Assembly (NCBI GenBank): GCA_039583875.1
Contig: CM077161.1
Location: 62,997,885-63,061,884, forward strand
DNA length: 64,000 nt
Direction: 5' to 3'
DNA from: Platanthera guangdongensis
Taxonomy: Eukaryota; Streptophyta; Magnoliopsida; Asparagales; Orchidaceae
Positions 59,301 through 64,000 of this stretch are shown piece by piece. Positions within the stretch are counted from its first letter, which is position 1. Each line of letters opens with the position of its first letter. Both the position numbers and the translations under genes were made by a program. Below the pieces are notes generated by a model. It was given only the letters and a program-made list of their open reading frames with translations, was not told where the DNA came from and did no database searches.

Positions 59301-59581
59301 AATTGCTTGATTCTTTCCCGGGTGTTCACGACGTGTTTCATGTGAGCCAGTTGCGAAAGTGTGTTTGTAGTGATCGGCATGTCGTTGACTCCGTGCCCCA
59401 GTTGCAGCCTAATCTCTCGTATGTCGAAGAGCCTGTCCATATTCTGTAGACGCAAGATTGTGTGCTAAGAAAGAAAACAATTCTGATGGTTAAGGTTCTC
59501 TGGCGAAATCAGGATTCTATTGGTGTAACTTGGGAATTGGAATCCGCAATGAAAGAATCTCATCCTCAGCTGTTCTCCTAG
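56360..59581 (+). pseudogene. pol of element E (PR-RT-RH-INT-chromodomain), decayed
   Basis: Order: protease with FFDFGATQSF (Thr of DTG replaced by Phe) near 56425; RT 56583-57410 with [15 protein letters not shown] and catalytic [10 protein letters not shown] (near 57268); a TGA at 57384-57386 where Trp is expected; RNase H in 57387-58094 with [14 protein letters not shown] and YSDHKSLKY; integrase zinc part near 58330-58480 (HPGSRKMYRDLK, CYTCQRVKA), core with SMDFITGLP and GQTERVNQ (near 58830), NNSYQESLQMAPFEALYGRR; GPY/F region; chromodomain near 59417-59560 (VLRKKTILMVKVLW, TWELE). At least ten stops or shifts. Clade Tekay/Del, as element B, but clearly a different family. Confidence 0.88.
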
Positions 59582-59660
59582 TCTTCCCTGGTTAGTATTC
59601 TTGTTTAATGAATTCTTCTATCGTGTCTCTCCCTCTGCCCTCTTGTTTCGTTTCGTGTTC

Positions 59661-59698
59661 CAAGTTTTGGGATGAAACTTCCTTTTTGGAGGGGTGAC
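59661..59698 (+). promoter_or_regulatory. 3' conserved motif and polypurine tract of E
   Basis: TTTTGGGATGAAACTT (about 59665-59680) is the usual Tekay/Del post-pol motif, followed by GGAGGGGTGAC (59688-59698) directly before the LTR. Confidence 0.75.
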
Positions 59699-60697
59699 TA
59701 TAACGCCTCTGATTTTCCCGCAATTATTTAATCCTCTTGTTGACGTCATAATGACGTAAGGGCAATACGTTAACGTGGAGTTGACGACACGTCGTCGTTG
59801 GTGAGTTTACACGTCTATTCGATCGAGTCGGCCAAATTCTTGAATCCTTGACGAAAATGGAAAATTTCACATTAGAAAATTAAATTAATTAATTTTTGTC
59901 ATGCTCGTCAAGTTTCATCGCGATCCGAGTGATATTCGAGCATCGGCGAATTTCCGAAGTTTTGTAGAATTTATGTTCGCCGTAGACTTTGAAAATTTAT
60001 TTCTCAAGAATGGCTCTTCGGATTTTGGTTCCGTCTTCACCATTGTATTTGCTGCGCTGACATTTGCTTACGGTGTAAATTTCGTTTAATTCGTCGCGTG
60101 TTTGGGCCTCCATTTTGATCTCTTGTTTCCTTATTCAAAAATATATAAATATGATTATTTTAATATTAAAGTACTATTCAGAAATGAAAAGTACTATTCA
60201 TTGATATAGTTTGATCAGAAGGGTAAATTTGCAAAAACTGTTAATTATGCAAAATTACTCTCGAGTGCTGTCTCTTCTACTCGAGTGAATTACTGTTCAT
60301 GCAATATTCCTTTTCCTGAATACTCAAGTAATCTCATTCCTGTCGAGTGCTGCTGGCCTTCTTCACTCGAGTGCTGTCTGTTGTTCTCGAGTACTAAATT
60401 TTTAGTACCCTAGTACAACATTTTAGTACTCGAGTAGTCTTTTTCTACCTCTCGAGTACCTGTAATCCCGTTCTCGAGTACCGTTTATTCATCCCGAGAA
60501 GTTTCATTTTTGTATGCGTTCGGGTGCCATTTTGAGAGTCAAAACAATGTTGTATAAAAAAATTGTAAACATGAAATTTGTTCGTCTCGACGAGATCTAC
60601 AACTGTCTTGTTAGGAACTTTTCGATTTGAAGCAATTCTAGACCTCTATTTTTATTTTCCACGCACCGGCTCGTAGATAGTCTGTTTTAGACAAGAA

Positions 60698-60785
<88 letters not shown>

Positions 60786-62676
60786 TCTTATACTTAAGGT
60801 TATATTTAGAGAAGAGAACTTCTTCTTCTTCTCTTGGCCGAACCAGAGAGCGAAAGTGACGGCAGAGTTCTAAGTCGTGAATCTTCCGGTGGCCGCCAGC
60901 GGAGCTCCGGTTCTCGAAATTTCCAACCGATCATAGATTTGGAAAGCTCTCGTCAGGAGCTATGCCATCGTGGTAAAGTTTTCCCCATTTCTTGAGTTTT
61001 CGCGTTAGAGTTTTTCGGCCCTAACATCTATTTCGGTCATTTTTGTTCAAATTTCGACTCCTCCCGTCTTCTTTTGCCCCGATCTGCGATGTGGCGTGAT
61101 TCAGAGAATTTTTTCGGTAAAACCGAGGCAAGTGGTGTTCTTGCCCTCTCTCTTGCTCCCTTCCTCTTTATTTTGCCAGATTTCATTGAGTAGTCATGTT
61201 GTTATTTCTTTGAAACTTATCTATAAAATTCATTCGAACTTGTCTTCAAATTTCCAGTCAAATCATTGAACCTTTACCCCCAATTTTTATTCCGTAAAAT
61301 TGGTAAATAAATTGGTTGTCATGTCGTTTTAACTATCGAGTCATGTTGATCGTTGTGTCACCTTGTGCATTCCGTTATTTTTGATTAAACTTCACTTTGA
61401 TTAACCTTGAACTGTCCTTATGCAGTCCATATTGTTTGTTGACCGTGAGTCTGTGATGAATAAAAGGAACACTTCTTGTATAATTTTGTAACTAAAGAAA
61501 CACAGCTGAAATGTGCGCATTGGGGTTTCTCCCTTGGAATAGTGCCTTATGGTTGAGTCTGTGTGCGTTATAGACTTTCATCCCCGGCACTTTACCTTAG
61601 CTTGGTCTGTGCGCGTTGGGGTTTCTCCCTCGACATGGTGCCTGTTGGCTGGGTTTGTGCACGTTGTGGACCTTTTTCTCCGGCACAATACTCTTTATTG
61701 TTGAGCTGATCAGTCTCATTTTTATTGATCAATAACATGAATATTAATGAAAGATGAAAGTTTGAACTTCTGATGTTGGTACTTGTTCTATCTTGATGAT
61801 GTGATTAGCAAATCTTGCTCGGCTAAATTTACAGTTTGCTTACTTTTACTCTGCTGCTGACCCTCTTATTGCTGTCGTTTTACAAATTTTCTTCACTTTG
61901 AGGTTTGTTTGGTCTGTCTTTACTCTTTTCACCATTTTTAACTTGCTTTTGAGCAGTTCTTCTTTTGAGTGCCTCAGGATCTGAGCAGTAGCAGGTATAG
62001 CTAACCGTGTTATGCTTCTGGTGCTGCGGGTTGCTGGGGCCGTTTGCTTCCACCTCAGAGCTTTGAGGTAGTTGACTTTGTTTAGACTTGTAAGATTTTA
62101 CTATGGGTTCGTGTCAGTTGTTGACGCCCATAGTCTTTGACCTTTTTCTGTGGTAGACTACTTGCTGCTTTTACTGCCGTTACTTTTTACCTGTTTATAC
62201 TTGCTCTCTGGGAATGATTTATGTTAGGATGCATTTAGTTATTTTAAAGTATACAAATCTGCATTCTGTAGTATCAGCATGACATGACTTTTAACTGCCA
62301 AATCTACTACTTTTAAGCGCTATAAAAGTCCTCTAAATATAATAAATGTAGAAGTCACATCGTCATTTTAAGATACTAGACCTTCACTCTCATATAGGTT
62401 AACAAATGAATCAACTCAGTATTTTCCGCCGCGTAAAACTTATATATTTTCTCACCTATAGACTAGTGATCCACACGACCGAGGGACACGGTCAGTAACT
62501 CTAATAACTTATATGCATTATTTTTAACTTAATTTCATAAATCTTTTACATGAAGTAAATGTGAGGACGAGTAGCCTGAGCGTCTGCAGTTGTCCACTGC
62601 ACGGCGTGGCATCACGACTCTTATTTTTCTCTACTCTGACATATTTTTGAATACGGAGAAAATGCGGGTTGTGACA
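59699..62676 (+). repeat. 3' LTR of element E (2978 bp)
   Basis: Starts TATAACGCC (G-to-A change at the second base of the expected TGTAACGCC) and ends TTGTGACA. It matches both parts of the 5' LTR and has no F insertion. It contains the CTCGAGT cluster 60258-60485 and TA run 60700-60784. Confidence 0.92.
60700..60784. repeat. TA dinucleotide microsatellite, 3' LTR of E
   Basis: About 84 bases of TA, partner of 43526-43664. Confidence 0.95.
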
Positions 62677-63742
62677 GTGACACCAACTGAGGTGCCTACA
62701 CCTCCACCTTCTGCGAAAACAGTACACTTAGTTGGTGATGCGCTGTTTGCAATGATTAATGTATAGCCTACTGGGCAGGCGTAGCCTGCAATGGTGCCCG
62801 AATAGGTTGGTGTGACGCCAGAACCTGGTGAGGCTGTTGTTGATCCTCGAGCAGCTAAACGGCAGTTGAAGCAGTTTATGAGCTTCAATCCTCCTACGTT
62901 TACGGGTGTGTGATCCCTAACGCAGGCGGAGGATTATTTGTCCCGCGTAAAGAAAATCTTGACGGCCATAAGGACGGAGGAAGAAAATAAAGTCACCTTG
63001 GCCACCTTCTTGCTGGAAGGCGAGGCTCGCCTATGGTGGGACTAGATAGAGTTGCACCACTTAGTGGGCAGACAATTAACAGAATTCTCGATATAGGAGT
63101 TTTCGAGATTGTTCTTGGCAAAGCATTTGCCAGCAGCACAATGTATCACAATGGAAAATGAGTTCCAACATCTAACTCAGGGTGAAAGTAGTGTTGACAC
63201 CTACCTACATGAGTTTACACAGTTGGGATGCTATGTGTGATCTATCTTCGCTGATGAACAACGTAAAACCAATCGATTCTATGATGGACTATGGGACGAG
63301 TTGAGATTCTTGCTCTTGAGTTCGGTGAACCAGGGGTTTCAAGTATTGGTGGATACGGCGTGTGTGTTGGAAAAAGATATGAAGAGGGTGCAAGGGAAAA
63401 ATGATTTAGCTGTGACAAAGTCCGACTTCAAGGTGCTACACCCAGGGAAATCAAACTACCGAAGGAAATGGGGTTAGAGATCCAAGACTTCCACACAGGC
63501 TCCCCGGAGTGTTGTATTTGCAGCAACTTCGAGGCAAGAATCTCGTACATATTATACATGTGGCAGAGTGGGACATATAACCCGTGATTGTCGGCTTGGT
63601 CCACCAAAGGTTGAAAAGAAGACAGGAGCGTCATATGTTGATAAGGGAAAGGCAGTGGTAGAGTCCTCTGCATCCCAGGCGCAGCCCCGAGTTTATAATC
63701 TTGGCTAGAAGGAGTCCATAAAGAAAAGTGACGTCGTCATAG
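62677..63742 (+). pseudogene. gag of element D, decayed
   Basis: The frame read from about 62830 has RQLKQFMSFNPPTF, QAEDYLSRVKKIL, TFLLEGEARLWWD, LTQGESSVDTYLHEF and FYDGL, the retrotransposon gag domain of chromoviruses, then a zinc knuckle YTCGRVGHITRDC in which the first Cys is Tyr. In-frame stops (for example after FTG, after LWWD, after LGC-Y) show decay; several are CGA to TGA or TGG to TAG. The frame ends at GTCATAG|GTACGA (63742/63743). Element E separates it from D's leader at 42272-42534. Confidence 0.8.
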
Positions 63743-63821
63743 GTACGATCTAAGTTATTGATTATTTCCTTTTCATATTTCATACCTTGTATGTATCTTG
63801 TGTATGATGTGTTTGTTTTAT
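63743..63821 (+). other. candidate gag-protease intron of element D (79 nt, acceptor mutated)
   Basis: Donor ATAG|GTACGA and a T-rich tract ending TTTTAT|GC; one base change from TTTTAG|GC. Joined here the split codon is Gly in phase 1 and the protease Asp lies 13 codons on, exactly as in element B. A cryptic acceptor TTCGAG|AC at 63838-63839 is also in frame. Confidence 0.5.
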
Positions 63822-64000
63822 GCTTTGTCCTGATTCGAGACTATCCGGCGAGAGCACTGTCTGATACGGGTTCTTCACATTTGTTTCTATCTGTGGACTT
63901 GGTGTTACGGATCTGAGTGATGATTCGTATGGTGGCAGATAGTGTGAAGTTGTTTTTATCGAACGGATGTGTGATGCATGCGAATAGAGCTTGCTTTGTT
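63822..64000 (+). pseudogene. protease start of element D, cut by window edge
   Basis: Frame with DYPARALSDTGSSHLFLSVDL (near 63840-63902): the DTG-S-S catalytic motif of a Ty3/gypsy aspartic protease, with Ser for the usual Phe before it. A TGA follows near 63916. The rest of pol lies outside the window. Confidence 0.8.

Overview
This is a plant nuclear heterochromatin window made almost entirely of nested LTR retrotransposons. Plant origin is indicated by the element families (Athila-type and chromodomain Tekay/Del-type Ty3/gypsy, SIRE/Maximus-type Ty1/copia with a third ORF), by primer-binding sites matching plant tRNA-Asp and initiator tRNA-Met, by LTRs of 1.4-4.7 kb and by dense CT/TA microsatellites. 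I found no convincing host gene, tRNA or rRNA. All family assignments come from motifs read by eye; no database was searched.

Layout. (A) 3205-27172, minus strand: an Athila-like Ty3/gypsy element with 1438-bp LTRs (25735-27172 is the 5' LTR, 3205-4642 the 3' LTR), decayed gag-PR-RT-RH-INT and a tRNA-Asp primer site. The same LTR at 3205-4642 is followed leftwards by a second gag-PR-RT body (A', 1-3204, cut by the window edge), giving LTR-body-LTR-body. (B) 7080-21352, minus strand: a young Tekay/Del-like element with 4.69-kb, nearly identical LTRs and 5-bp target duplication TCGTC, sitting inside A's integrase gene; its gag (15352-16575) and pol (11856-15248) are open and look separated by a 103-nt intron. 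(G) 27173-28870: unassigned sequence with a 17-bp minisatellite, a TATA box, a start-site hairpin and a splice-donor-like site. (C) 28871-40906, plus strand: a SIRE/Maximus-like copia element (LTRs 1484/1480 bp, duplication CATCC) with decayed gag-pol and a long decayed env-like/ORF3. (D) about 40912-42534 and 62677-64000, plus strand: pieces of an old chromovirus-like element (LTR end, primer site, gag, start of protease). (E) 42535-62676, plus strand: an old Tekay/Del-like element with ~3.0-kb LTRs inserted in D. (F) 45497-54196, plus strand: an 8.7-kb non-coding element with ~3.0-kb LTRs inserted in E's 5' LTR; it shares LTR ends and tRNA-Asp priming with Athila-type elements, so it looks like a non-autonomous derivative.

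Insertion order from nesting: D, then E, then F; A, then B; C after the sequence it splits. LTR comparison by eye agrees: B is youngest (well under 1% difference), A and C are intermediate (a few percent), E and F oldest (about 5% or more in sampled stretches).

Most interesting points: (1) elements B and D, and less clearly E, carry a GT-AG intron-like interruption at the same place, between the gag zinc knuckle and the protease, in the same phase; in B and D the distance from the split codon to the protease aspartate is identical. (2) Each of five LTR families carries its own dense cluster of short palindromes or inverted motif pairs in the promoter-side part of the LTR. (3) Element A has four copies of a polypurine-tract core, one inside coding sequence. 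(4) Copia element C carries the same family of palindromes in its LTR, in gag and ahead of its third ORF.
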